From: Syntrophaceae bacterium
GTDB taxonomy: Bacteria > Desulfobacterota > Syntrophia > Syntrophales > Smithellaceae
DNA: 64,000 nt
Assembly (NCBI GenBank): GCA_018436925.1
Contig: JAHDKI010000002.1
Location: 62,001 to 126,000, forward strand
Direction of reading: 5' to 3'
Part shown: positions 40,985-49,103 of the stretch, piece after piece
Numbering within the stretch: position 1 is the first letter of the stretch
Layout: every line of letters starts with the position of its first letter
Translations under genes and position numbers: made by a program
The notes under the pieces: generated by a model
What the model was told of the DNA's origin: nothing
Database searches by the model: none
What the model saw: only the letters and a program-made list of their open reading frames with translations

Positions 40985-41518
40985 CTATCCTTCTTGCGTT
41001 ACCTGAATGAAATCCAACTCCACCGGCGTCGGCCGCCCGAAAATGCTGACAATGACCCGAAGCTTGCTTTTTTCCGGCCGGACTTCATCGATCACGCCGT
41101 CAAAATTGGTAAAAGGCCCATCAATGATCTTCACATGATCGCCCACATCGAATTTGAATTTCGGTTTGGGCTTCAGGGTGCCTTCATCGATGCGAACCTT
41201 CAGATTCTCAACGTCCTTGTCCGGAATGGGAGACGGCTTGTCTTTGCTGCCGATAAATCCGGTCACCTTGGGCGTGTTTTTTACAATATGCCAGGTTTCG
41301 TCATTCATCTCCATGCGCACCAGAATGTAGCCCGGGAAAAACTTGCGCTTGGAGGTTTTCTTCTCTCCTGAAATCAGCTCCACCACGTCTTCTTCGGGAA
41401 TGAGGATATCGGAGAATTGCTCCTGAGCGGAGGCAAGCTCAATCCTTTCCTGAAGGCTCAGCTTCACCTTGTTTTCGTATCCCGAATACGTATGGACGAC
41501 ATACCATTTCAAAGCCAT
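40985..41518 (-). CDS. nusG: Transcription termination/antitermination factor NusG
   Basis: 177 residues. [27 protein letters not shown] starts the NGN domain; the KOW domain at the C-terminus reads [24 protein letters not shown]. Complete. Four bases after secE. Confidence 0.97.
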   Translation of the reverse strand: MALKWYVVHTYSGYENKVKLSLQERIELASAQEQFSDILIPEEDVVELISGEKKTSKRKFFPGYILVRMEMNDETWHIVKNTPKVTGFIGSKDKPSPIPDKDVENLKVRIDEGTLKPKPKFKFDVGDHVKIIDGPFTNFDGVIDEVRPEKSKLRVIVSIFGRPTPVELDFIQVTQEG

Positions 41519-41522
41519 GGAC

Positions 41523-41729
41523 TTAACCCAGCAATAATTTGACCAGCTTGGCCAGTATAAAATCGAACAGCCCCAGAATCAGCGACACAATCGCGACTAA
41601 AACGATAACGACGGCCGTGGAAGCCAAAGCCTGCTTCGGCGTGGGCCAAGTGACTTTTTTGAGCTCGGCTTTGGCTTCGGATAAAAAGCGCTTGGCCCGG
41701 TTGAACAATCCCTTGATGTTTTCGATCAT
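41523..41729 (-). CDS. secE: Protein translocase subunit SecE
   Basis: 68 residues: amphipathic helix with AKAELKKVTWPTPKQAL, the SecE signature, then a single membrane helix (STAVVIVLVAIVSLILGLFDFILAKL). Minimal one-helix form. Between tRNA-Trp and nusG. Confidence 0.95.
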   Translation of the reverse strand: MIENIKGLFNRAKRFLSEAKAELKKVTWPTPKQALASTAVVIVLVAIVSLILGLFDFILAKLVKLLLG

Positions 41730-41755
41730 ATCGTCAGCCCTTCTTGGGGTAAAAG

Positions 41756-41832
41756 TGGCAGGCCAGGAGGGACTTGAACCCCCAGCATCCGGATTTGGAG
41801 TCCGGCGCTCTATCCATTAGAGCTACTGGCCT
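41756..41832 (-). tRNA. tRNA-Trp (CCA)
   Basis: Acceptor AGGCCAG pairs with CTGGCCT; anticodon loop CTCCAAA with CCA; T-arm GGTTCAAGTCC; the 3' CCA is encoded. Lies between rpmG and secE in the conserved order. Confidence 0.95.
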
Positions 41833-41847
41833 GTACTTTTCATCAAA

Positions 41848-41997
41848 CTATTTCGTTTCCCGATGCAGCTTATGTTCGCGGCAGAATTTGCAGTACTTCT
41901 TCAATTCCAGGCGATTTTGCATGGTTCGCTTGTTTTTCGTGGTCGTGTAGTTTCGTTGTTTGCATTCCGTGCACGCCAAAATAATATTGTTTCTCAT
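41848..41997 (-). CDS. rpmG: 50S ribosomal protein L33, zinc-binding form
   Basis: 49 residues: [20 protein letters not shown], then [15 protein letters not shown]. Two CxxC pairs give the C+ zinc ribbon. AAAGGAG precedes the ATG. It sits inside the tRNA cluster, between tRNA-Thr(GGT) and tRNA-Trp. Short enough to be missed by length cut-offs. Confidence 0.95.
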   Translation of the reverse strand: MRNNIILACTECKQRNYTTTKNKRTMQNRLELKKYCKFCREHKLHRETK

Positions 41998-42011
41998 AAG
42001 TCTCCTTTAAC

Positions 42012-42087
42012 TGGAGCCCACGACCAGGATTGAACTGGTGACCTCATCCTTACCAAGGATGTGCTCTACCGACTGAGCTACGTGGGC
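42012..42087 (-). tRNA. tRNA-Thr (GGT)
   Basis: GCCCACG 5' acceptor, anticodon stem CATCC-TTGGTAA-GGATG with GGT, T-loop GTTCAATCC, 3' CCA encoded. 14 bases from rpmG. Confidence 0.95.
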
Positions 42088-42123
42088 GCGATCCATGAGG
42101 CCAGAGGCCCCATTTGGAATCTC

Positions 42124-42199
42124 TGGAGCGGGAAACGGGATTCGAACCCGCGACCCTCAGCTTGGAAGGCTGACGCTCTAGCCACTGAGCTACTCCCGC
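42124..42199 (-). tRNA. tRNA-Gly (TCC)
   Basis: GCGGGAG acceptor, anticodon stem TCAGCC-TTCCAAG-GCTGA region with TCC, T-arm GGGTTCGAATCCC, 3' CCA encoded. Confidence 0.95.
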
Positions 42200-42230
42200 C
42201 GATCGATGGCTTTAAAAATCATTCATTTTA

Positions 42231-42315
42231 TGGTGGAGGGGGGAGGATTCGAACCTCCGTAGGCTCCGCCGGCAGATTTACAGTCTGCTCCCTTTGGCCG
42301 CTCGGGAACCCCTCC
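42231..42315 (-). tRNA. tRNA-Tyr (GTA)
   Basis: 85 bases with a long variable arm, acceptor GGAGGGG/CCCCTCC, anticodon loop CTGTAAA with GTA, T-arm GGTTCGAATCC, CCA encoded. Confidence 0.95.
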
Positions 42316-42333
42316 AGTCATTTTTTTCGCAAC

Positions 42334-42409
42334 TGGAGCTGGCGATGGGACTTGAACCCGCAACCTGCTGATTACAAATCAGCTGCTCTACCGATTGAGC
42401 TACGCCAGC
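42334..42409 (-). tRNA. tRNA-Thr (TGT)
   Basis: GCTGGCG acceptor, anticodon stem GCTGA-TTTGTAA-TCAGC with TGT, T-arm GGGTTCAAGTCCC, CCA encoded. First tRNA behind the promoter at 42498-42526. Confidence 0.95.
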
Positions 42410-42497
42410 AAACCCGTCTAATTTAAATCACTAAAAAAACAATACCTTGCAACTGCGCGCGCAAAAAAACCAATGCGCTGCGTTGTGCGAATTGCGA

Positions 42498-42526
42498 ACA
42501 CTAATTTTTATATGGAGTTTTGTCAA
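42498..42526 (-). promoter_or_regulatory. Sigma70 promoter of the tRNA-rpmG-secE-nusG unit
   Basis: Minus-strand TTGACA, 17-base spacer, TAGTGT. About 80 bases upstream of the first tRNA. Very AT-rich spacer and a GC-containing start region fit a strong stable-RNA promoter. Confidence 0.8.
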
Positions 42527-42547
42527 GCAGATTTTTACTTTTTCTTC

Positions 42548-42573
42548 AAAAATCAACCCCTCGGCCGGGGCTT
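42548..42573 (-). terminator. Intrinsic terminator after the AMMECR1 gene
   Basis: AGCCCC, a six-base loop and GGGGTT form the stem, followed by GATTTTTG. It begins at the stop codon and separates this operon from the tRNA promoter 22 bases away. Confidence 0.65.
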
Positions 42574-43127
42574 CAGTCCACATCCTTGTCGCTGAAGTAA
42601 ACCGCGGTGAAAATATAAATCTGCGTCTCAGGATCTTTCCAGGCCAAGGGAGGCAATCCCGCCTTGAAACAGGTCTCTCTTAAAAAAGTTTCCCGGTCCC
42701 AACCGTATTCGACCGCCACCTGGGGCAGCAGAAGTCCGGAATTGTATCCGCGTACGATGTATAAGCCGTGTTTGCCGACTTCGATGTCCTGGGACGCCTG
42801 CACTCGTTGCAACGGACTCAAAACCGACACTTCAAAGCTCAGATCGCGAATTTCATCGGATTTGACCGCCGGGAAACGGGGATCGTGAAAAGCCGCCGCA
42901 ACGGCCATCTCCTGAACCGTCTCTCCCAAGGGCTTGACCGCTTTGATGTACCCGATGCAGCCGCGCAGCAGGCCGCGCTTCCTGAGCGTCACAAACGCGC
43001 CGCGCTTCTCTTTGAGTATCGGCAGATCACTCGCCATTTTCGGAGCATCCTTATTGCCTGATTTCGCCATGATCGCCCGTTTGGCAATGTCCAGCAGGGT
43101 CTTTTTTTCCTGATCGGTTAATTCCAT
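42573..43127 (-). CDS. amrA: AMMECR1-family protein (AmmeMemoRadiSam system protein A)
   Basis: 184 residues from the ATG at 43127, which has GAGG five bases upstream; the frame is open for 30 more residues but into the Memo gene's 3' flank. Family motifs: GAFVTLRKRGLLRGCIGYIKAVKPLGETVQEMAVAAAFHDPRFPAV and DLSFEVSVLSPLQRV. The Cys in LRGCIGY is the conserved family residue. AMMECR1, Memo and a radical SAM protein usually co-occur; the joint reaction is unknown as far as I know. It follows the Memo gene by 17 bases. No radical SAM gene is adjacent. Confidence 0.93.
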   Translation of the reverse strand: MELTDQEKKTLLDIAKRAIMAKSGNKDAPKMASDLPILKEKRGAFVTLRKRGLLRGCIGYIKAVKPLGETVQEMAVAAAFHDPRFPAVKSDEIRDLSFEVSVLSPLQRVQASQDIEVGKHGLYIVRGYNSGLLLPQVAVEYGWDRETFLRETCFKAGLPPLAWKDPETQIYIFTAVYFSDKDVD

Positions 43128-43143
43128 CATATCCTCTGAGTAT

Positions 43144-43962
43144 TTATCGATAACACACGGCTGCCGCGTATCCGACGACTGAGCGGTGATCCCCCGTGAC
43201 GTCGCCGGAATGCGCATATTTCATAAGCCGAATCTGCTTTGCGCCCAAACGGCTTGCCGTCATCAGGACGACGGCCATCGGACCGCCGCCGCAGGCTTCC
43301 GCTTTTCCGTCCGCCAGGCTCGCCAAGAGCCCTTCGGTATCATTTCTTTCCACGTGTTTCAAGGCCACGGCGTCGAGTCTTTTTGCCGCATCGGCGTCAT
43401 GAAAGTGTGAAAGATCGGAACTGGCTATCATTAAAACGTTTTTCCCCAGGACGGCCTCATAAAGGGCACAAGACAGATCCCGGCAGACGGATGCGGTCTG
43501 CTCGCCCATCACCAACCCGACAAACGAAAAATCGCCCAAGACCACCTGTAAAAAAGGCAGCTGAATTTCGACGGAATGCTCTTCGGCATGCGCCTGGACC
43601 GAGACCGTCACAACGGATGAGGCCGTCAACCGGTCAGCCAGTTCTTCATGGACCGGAACAATGCCCAGGGGGGTCTCAAAGCCTCCCCGCGGATAGACCG
43701 CGGCGCCGGCAAAAGCGTACCGATGGGAGGGGCCGATGACAATCACCGCGTCATAGGACCGATCCCGCACCAGACGATACGCATGCGCCGCCACCGGCCC
43801 GGAATAGACATAGCCGGCATGCGGAACGATGAGCCCTTTGATTTCACCTTCGACCGGAAGATCGGGTGCGGCTTTCAGGTAATCGAGAATATCGCGTTTG
43901 AGGACCGAAGGATTGCCGGGATACCAGGCTCCAGCCAGAATAGAGGGTCTGACGTTTTTCAT
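43144..43962 (-). CDS. amrB: Memo-family protein (AmmeMemoRadiSam system protein B)
   Basis: 272 residues from the ATG at 43962, with AGGAG upstream and an ATGA overlap with the preceding synthetase fusion gene. Memo fold relatives are non-haem iron dioxygenases; here the conserved residues appear in LIVPHAGYVYSGPVAAHAY (His), VIGPSHR (His), HAEEHSVEIQLPFLQ, IASSDLSHFHD and CGGGPMAVVL. A residue pattern compatible with metal binding (His/Asp/Cys) is kept. Function within the Amme-Memo-radical SAM set is unknown. Coupling to a Cys-tRNA synthetase gene is notable. Confidence 0.93.
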   Translation of the reverse strand: MKNVRPSILAGAWYPGNPSVLKRDILDYLKAAPDLPVEGEIKGLIVPHAGYVYSGPVAAHAYRLVRDRSYDAVIVIGPSHRYAFAGAAVYPRGGFETPLGIVPVHEELADRLTASSVVTVSVQAHAEEHSVEIQLPFLQVVLGDFSFVGLVMGEQTASVCRDLSCALYEAVLGKNVLMIASSDLSHFHDADAAKRLDAVALKHVERNDTEGLLASLADGKAEACGGGPMAVVLMTASRLGAKQIRLMKYAHSGDVTGDHRSVVGYAAAVCYR

Positions 43963-46286
43963 GGCTTCTCCTGCAAGGGGCGCCACAGCGGCCCCTGACG
44001 TGTATCGAGAACTTCCACGCCCAACAGGGTCAGTTGCCGGCGTATGGCGTCGGCTTCCAGCCAACGGCGATTCCGCCGGGCCTGCTCGCGTTTTTCAATC
44101 AATTCGGCGATCTCCCCTTTCTCTTGGGGAAAATCAAACTGCATCACGCCAAGCACCTGGTCAATCTGAGCCAGAGCCTGAAGAATCTTATCCGCGTCGG
44201 CCCGGCTAAGACGCCCTTCGGAGAGCGGTTCATTAATTCGGCCCACAAAATCAAAAACCGCAGCCATCGCGCCGGATATGTTCAGATCATCGTCGAGCGC
44301 CGCCTCAAAGCCGTGGTTGAGATCGTAAATGGACTGATCCGTATCCGTAAACTCGCCGGCATCGTTGTTGCAAACCTGCAGCCGGGAAATAAACGTGTCC
44401 ATTTTTTTCAGCGTATTTTTCGCCGCCTGCAGCGTCGCGGGCGAATAATTCAAAGGCTTGCGATAGTTCATGGACAGCAGAAAAAACCGGATGTCCCGAC
44501 CGCTGTAACCGTCCGGCCTTAATTGCTCGATCGTCACCGCGTTGCTCATGGAGCGGGACATCTTTCGTCCGTCAACCATCACCAGTTCCACGCCCAGCCA
44601 ATAACCGGCTCCGCCGGTTCCGAAACAGGCCTTGTCGATGGCCAGGATGTTTTCGGCATGCGGAAAGATCTCGTCCATTCCGCTGATATGCACATCGTAG
44701 GCCGCGCCCAAATATTTTTCGGAAATGGCGGCGCACTCCAGATGCCATCCCGGCCGAACATTTCCCCACCGTGTCTTGGTATAGATGCCTCTTTTGAGTT
44801 CGCCCAGCGTGGTTCTTTTCAGCAGGGCGAAATCGGCCGGGGCGTCTTTTTCATAATCATCCAGATCGATGGATTTTCCCAGTCTCGTCTTTCCCAGATC
44901 GACATTCGACAAACGACCGTAATCAGGCATTTTGGAGATATCAAAGTAGACGGAATGCAATTTTTCGTATGCATATTCTTTATCGACCAGTTTCCCGACC
45001 ATCTTGAGCATGTCTTCGATATTTTCCGAGGCCCGGGCGTAAACGTTGTCCGGTCTTATATTTAACCAATGAACATCATTTAGAAAAACCTGAATATACT
45101 GCCTCGAGTAGTCTTCCAATGTCAGGCCGGCTTTTTCCGATCCTTTTATGGATTTATCCGTAAAATCAACAATATCAATGACATGATGAACTTTGAATCC
45201 TTTGCGGGATAAATACCGGCAAAACAGATCCGAAAAAACCAGTCGCCGGTAATTTCCCAGATGCGGCACATCGTGGACGGTCGGTCCGCAGGTGCGGATG
45301 CGGATTTCTCCCGGCTTGACAGGCCGGAAAGGCATTTTTCGTCGCTTTAAAAGATTGTGCAAGGACAAGGGGGCCAGTTCTTCCTTCACGGCGAACAGTT
45401 CGGTGCTTAAATACCGCTCTCCGCTGTCGGGGAAAATGACCACGATGAGGCCGTCTGTCATTTCAGCGGCTTTTCGAGCCGCAACAAACATCGCGGCCCC
45501 GGAGCTCATCCCGACGAGAATCCCCTCCTCCCGCGCCAGACGCCGTGACATGTCGAAGGCGTCGTCATCGAGGATATTGATTTTTTCGTCCAGTCGCGTC
45601 TTGTCGAAAATTCCCGGACGATAGGATTCGCGCATGTTTTTGAGGCCCTGAATTTTATGCTGCAGGTAAGGTTCTACGCCAATAATGCGCACCGCCGGAT
45701 TGAGTTCTTTGAGGCGCTTAGAAATGCCCATGGCCGTGCCGCTGGTGCCCAGAGAAGCCACAACCGTCGTCACAGCGCCTTGGGTCTGCTCCCAGATTTC
45801 TAATGCAGTGCTGTGATAATGGGCGGCGATATTGTCGCCGTTGTTGAACTGATCCGTACAGAAATACTGATCCGGCCGTTCGCGCAGCAATCGATAAGCC
45901 TCTTCAATAGCGCCGTCCGTTCCCAGGGCGGCGGGCGTAAAGATCAACTGCGCGCCGAGGGCCCTCAGGATTTTTTTCCGCTCGTCGCTGGCCGCCTCGG
46001 ACATGGTGAGGCAAAGCTTATAGCCTTTCGCGGCGGCGATCATCGCCAGCCCGATGCCCGTATTTCCGCTGGTGGCTTCAAGGATGATTTTATCGGCCGT
46101 GAGCTCGCCGCGTTTTTCCGCTCCTTCGATCATGTAAAGGGCCGTGCGGTCCTTGACGGATCCTCCGGGATTGGCATATTCAAGTTTGGCAAAAATTTTC
46201 ACAGCCGGATTGGGATTGATGCGCCGGATTTCCACAAGCGGCGTATTGCCGATCCCTCCCAGTATGTTCTTATACATTTTTATCAT
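43959..46286 (-). CDS. cysS: Cysteine synthase / cysteinyl-tRNA synthetase fusion
   Basis: About 775 residues from the ATG at 46286; an upstream ATG at 46331 (790 residues) has no better ribosome binding site, and cysteine synthases normally start a few residues before IGNTPLV. Residues 1-305 are a full PLP cysteine synthase: Schiff-base Lys at 45 in GGSVKDR, TSGNTGIG at 72-79, CysM-like GTSGTAMG, and SSGAA. From about 310 a complete CysRS follows: TCGPTVHDVPHLGNYR (zinc Cys 333; HIGH appears as HLGN), GWHLECAAIS (zinc Cys 518), IFPHAENI (His 543, but the usual second Glu ligand of HHENE is Ile), KMSRS at 575-579, DALR helices and the C-terminal RNRRWLEADAIRRQL. One chain could make Cys and charge tRNA-Cys with it. 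The divergent synthetase may be a paralogue. Confidence 0.92.
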   Translation of the reverse strand: MIKMYKNILGGIGNTPLVEIRRINPNPAVKIFAKLEYANPGGSVKDRTALYMIEGAEKRGELTADKIILEATSGNTGIGLAMIAAAKGYKLCLTMSEAASDERKKILRALGAQLIFTPAALGTDGAIEEAYRLLRERPDQYFCTDQFNNGDNIAAHYHSTALEIWEQTQGAVTTVVASLGTSGTAMGISKRLKELNPAVRIIGVEPYLQHKIQGLKNMRESYRPGIFDKTRLDEKINILDDDAFDMSRRLAREEGILVGMSSGAAMFVAARKAAEMTDGLIVVIFPDSGERYLSTELFAVKEELAPLSLHNLLKRRKMPFRPVKPGEIRIRTCGPTVHDVPHLGNYRRLVFSDLFCRYLSRKGFKVHHVIDIVDFTDKSIKGSEKAGLTLEDYSRQYIQVFLNDVHWLNIRPDNVYARASENIEDMLKMVGKLVDKEYAYEKLHSVYFDISKMPDYGRLSNVDLGKTRLGKSIDLDDYEKDAPADFALLKRTTLGELKRGIYTKTRWGNVRPGWHLECAAISEKYLGAAYDVHISGMDEIFPHAENILAIDKACFGTGGAGYWLGVELVMVDGRKMSRSMSNAVTIEQLRPDGYSGRDIRFFLLSMNYRKPLNYSPATLQAAKNTLKKMDTFISRLQVCNNDAGEFTDTDQSIYDLNHGFEAALDDDLNISGAMAAVFDFVGRINEPLSEGRLSRADADKILQALAQIDQVLGVMQFDFPQEKGEIAELIEKREQARRNRRWLEADAIRRQLTLLGVEVLDTRQGPLWRPLQEKP

Positions 46287-46363
46287 TTTATGACCCGTCG
46301 GAAACAATAGCGACCGTTTCCTTATAAGCATAAAGACCGTGATCAGCCAGATGATTTTGGAAA

Positions 46364-46780
46364 TTAGCTGTCCATCTTGGGCAATGGAATCTTGATGAAC
46401 GAAACCCCTTCACTGCGCAGGTTTTCCTCCTCCGCGGGGGTTGTGGTTCCCCGGATATTGCGCTTGTGTTCTTCTCCGCAATGGATTTTCAAAGCCACGT
46501 CGGCAAAGTTTTCCCCCACATCCTCGAAACGCGATTGAATAAAATCAGTCAACTGGCGCAAGGCCTCCTGCGGCGAGAAGGGGGGCTCTTTTCCAGGGCG
46601 CGCCTGATGATTGCCTTTGCCTGTCACCGTCACTGCGGAAGGAATCACTTCCACGGTCACACTGCCGCAAACCGGACAACTGACCAGGTCTTTCGCTCTT
46701 TGCTCAATCCAGGCGGCCCGGTCGGCAAACCAGCCCTCGAAAACATGGCCCTGTTCGCATTGAATGTCGTAAATAATCAT
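46364..46780 (-). CDS. DUF1178 family zinc-ribbon-like protein
   Basis: 138 residues. MIIYDIQCEQGHVFEGWFADRAAWIEQ and VSCPVCGS match the DUF1178 family; C8 with H11 and the CPVC pair probably bind zinc. Middle region is low complexity, and the C-terminus (EEHKRNIRGTTTPAEEENLRSEGVSFIKIPLP) is also family-typical. Function unknown. It precedes the cysteine synthase-CysRS fusion by about 77 bases on the same strand and may be the first gene of that operon. Confidence 0.85.
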   Translation of the reverse strand: MIIYDIQCEQGHVFEGWFADRAAWIEQRAKDLVSCPVCGSVTVEVIPSAVTVTGKGNHQARPGKEPPFSPQEALRQLTDFIQSRFEDVGENFADVALKIHCGEEHKRNIRGTTTPAEEENLRSEGVSFIKIPLPKMDS

Positions 46781-46845
46781 TTTCGTTTTTAACCCTTATC
46801 GAATCTGCCCGCCTTGGTTTTGTTGTGCTTCGGCGCAAAAAACAG

Positions 46846-46872
46846 TGGACATTTCGAGATAAATTATATAAC
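46846..46872 (+). promoter_or_regulatory. Possible promoter of tRNA-Pro
   Basis: TGGACA at 46846-46851 and TATAAC at 46867-46872, spacer 15 bases, 12 bases before the tRNA. Spacing is short, so confidence is limited. Confidence 0.4.
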
Positions 46873-46884
46873 GTCCGCTTCCGT

Positions 46885-46961
46885 CGGGATGTGGCCCAGC
46901 TTGGTAGGGCACTGCGTTCGGGACGCAGGAGTCGCGCGTTCAAATCGCGCCATCCCGACCA
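46885..46961 (+). tRNA. tRNA-Pro (CGG)
   Basis: CGGGATG acceptor pairs with CATCCCG; anticodon stem CTGCG-TTCGGGA-CGCAG with CGG; T-arm GCGTTCAAATCGC; 3' ACCA encoded. One of few plus-strand genes in this part; convergent with pilC. Confidence 0.95.
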
Positions 46962-46992
46962 TTTTTATATCATGCAGCCCCAACCGGCTCTC

Positions 46993-48201
46993 TTAACCGA
47001 CCACCGAAGCCAACTTGAAAATAGGCAGGTACATGGCAACAATCATACCGCCGACAACTCCGCCCAGAAAAACCATCATAATCGGCTCGAGAAGCGACGT
47101 CATCGCGTCGACGGCCGCATCGACCTCATCGTCATAGAAATCGGCGATCTTGTTGAGCATCGAATCCAGCGCGCCTGTCGCTTCGCCGACGGCGATCATC
47201 TGAACGACCATCTGCGGAAAAATCTTCGTCTCGGCCAGAGGCTCGGCGATCGAGCGCCCCTCCGTAATGCTTTGACGCGTCTTCATCAGCGCGTCTTCAA
47301 CCACGACATTGCCAGCCGTCTTGCTGACAATGCTCAAGCCGTCGAGAATCGGCACGCCGGAACCCAGCATCGTCGCAAGCGTTCGGGAAAACTTGGCAAT
47401 GGCCACTTTGTTGAGCAGGGGACCAAAAACCGGTGCTTTTAGAAGCGCAGAATCTACCACCCATCGTCCTTTCGGGGTCCGATAAAACCAGGTAAAAGCC
47501 ATTACGATGGCCACGATCACAAGCAAGATGCCCCACCAGTAACTTTGCGCAAACTCACTGGCCGTAATGATCATCTGCGTGGGCCCTGGCAGCTCGCCGC
47601 CCATCCCTTCGAACATCTGCTGGAAGACAGGGATAACCTTCAAAAGCAGCAAGGCCACCACGCCGAAAGAAATCAGCAAAACCGCCGCCGGATACGTCAT
47701 GGCGCCTTTGACTTTTCGTTTAAGTTTCAGCGCTTTTTCCAGATAAATGGACAGACGGCCCAAAATCACATCCAGAATACCGCCGGCTTCGCCCGCGGCA
47801 ATCAGGTTGACGAACAACTCATCAAAGACCTTGGGATATTTTCTCAGTGCGTCCGTGAGGCTGGTTCCGCCTTCAATATCTTCTTTGATGGCGCGGATGA
47901 TTTTGGCAAATGCCTTGTTTTGTTCCTGCTGAGCCAGAAGATCGAGGCACTGGATGAGCGGCAGACCGGCATTGATCATCGTGGAAAAAATCCGGCAGAA
48001 AACCACGATGTCCTTTTCTTTGACGCGGCCCGCAAGGAACGGAACATACTCCATCAGATCTTTGGGCTTTTGGCGCACTTCAATGGATTTGAACCCCTGA
48101 CGCCTGAGCAGGGTTCGAACGGCCAGTTCGTCGGCTGCTTCCATCTCGCCTTTTTTAAACTCGTCTCGTCTTGTCGTTCCTTCCCAAAGAAAAACCGGCA
48201 T
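46993..48201 (-). CDS. pilC: Type IV pilus inner-membrane platform protein PilC
   Basis: 402 residues with the two T2SSF domains (about 68-190 and 270-392) and three membrane helices; FCRIFSTMINAGLPLIQCLDLLAQQ, AKFSRTLATMLGSGVPILDGL, MIAVGEATGALDSMLNKIADFYDDEVD are family signatures. The N-terminus MPVFLWEGTTRRDEFKKGEMEA is typical of PilC rather than GspF. It anchors the PilB/PilT motors. No pilB, pilT, pilM-Q or pilin gene adjoins it, so the rest of the system must be elsewhere. AAAGGA precedes the ATG. Confidence 0.93.
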   Translation of the reverse strand: MPVFLWEGTTRRDEFKKGEMEAADELAVRTLLRRQGFKSIEVRQKPKDLMEYVPFLAGRVKEKDIVVFCRIFSTMINAGLPLIQCLDLLAQQEQNKAFAKIIRAIKEDIEGGTSLTDALRKYPKVFDELFVNLIAAGEAGGILDVILGRLSIYLEKALKLKRKVKGAMTYPAAVLLISFGVVALLLLKVIPVFQQMFEGMGGELPGPTQMIITASEFAQSYWWGILLVIVAIVMAFTWFYRTPKGRWVVDSALLKAPVFGPLLNKVAIAKFSRTLATMLGSGVPILDGLSIVSKTAGNVVVEDALMKTRQSITEGRSIAEPLAETKIFPQMVVQMIAVGEATGALDSMLNKIADFYDDEVDAAVDAMTSLLEPIMMVFLGGVVGGMIVAMYLPIFKLASVVG

Positions 48202-48333
48202 GGTATCTGTCCTTTCTTTTTTTTCAGGAATCCTTTTGAATGCTTGGCATCATAAACCATCGTTTACGGGTTTTCAACCACTTAAATCCCCACCAAATCC
48301 GTCACCGGTCAATCGTCTGGCTCTAAACTCGGA

Positions 48334-49077
48334 CTAGGCGTCGGCAATGGCGTGCTTGATGAAAATCTCAAAGAGCACGATCCCTGCCGCAACGGACACA
48401 TTGAGCGATTCGAGCTCGCCCGTTGTCGGAATGTTGATCAGATAATCGCACTGTTTTTTGACGAGCGGCCGCATTCCGCTGGACTCGCCGCCCATGATCA
48501 AAACCACCGGGCCGCTGAAATCCATCTGCCGAAGAGACTGGCCTTGCCGCACATCCGTCCCGTAAACCCAAAACCCTCTTTCCTTGAGGTCCTTGAGAGC
48601 CGAGACGACATTCGTCACCCGGGCCACCGGCAATTTTCCGGCGCTGCCGGCCGACGCTTTCAGCGCGGCGGGCGTCACGCCGGCGGCCCGGTCTTTCGGA
48701 ACGACCACGCCGTTGGCGCCGAAACCCTGTGCGCTGCGAATAACCGACCCCAGATTCTGCGGATCGACGATCCCGTCGAGCACGACAATCAGATCGGCCG
48801 CGGCCGACGGATGCCGGTTTCGGACGACGTCATCAAGATCGGCATAAGCAAAGGATTTCTGAAGTCCCGCCACGCCCTGGTGGCGGGTATGGCCGGTCAG
48901 CCTGTCGAGCTCGGTTCTGGAACGATAATCAAGAGGAATGTTTTTTTGCCGGGCGGCCGCAATGATCTTTTGCAGGGCCGGCCCTGTTCGGCCGTCGGCG
49001 ATCACCACCCTCTCCAGCGGGCAATCCGGCCGGGAAAGCAAAGTCAGAAGCGGATTGATGCCATAGACCGTTTCCAT
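48334..49077 (-). CDS. rlmB: 23S rRNA (guanosine-2'-O)-methyltransferase RlmB (SpoU family)
   Basis: 247 residues from METVYGINPLLTLL at 49077. N-terminal substrate-binding domain then the SPOUT knot with motifs VVLDGIVDPQNLGSVIRSAQGFGANGVVV, VLIMGGESSGMRPLVKKQCD and IPTTGELESLNVSVAAGIVLFE. Modifies G2251-type P-loop guanosine using SAM. Last gene of the rfaE-to-pyrF run, 26 bases after pyrF. Confidence 0.92.
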   Translation of the reverse strand: METVYGINPLLTLLSRPDCPLERVVIADGRTGPALQKIIAAARQKNIPLDYRSRTELDRLTGHTRHQGVAGLQKSFAYADLDDVVRNRHPSAAADLIVVLDGIVDPQNLGSVIRSAQGFGANGVVVPKDRAAGVTPAALKASAGSAGKLPVARVTNVVSALKDLKERGFWVYGTDVRQGQSLRQMDFSGPVVLIMGGESSGMRPLVKKQCDYLINIPTTGELESLNVSVAAGIVLFEIFIKHAIADA

Positions 49078-49103
49078 GAGACGCCCTGGACTCAATTGAT
49101 CGA

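Noticed and set aside
41756..42409. tRNA cluster as a genomic-island attachment site
   Set aside because: No integrase, no repeated tRNA fragment and flanking housekeeping order is conserved.
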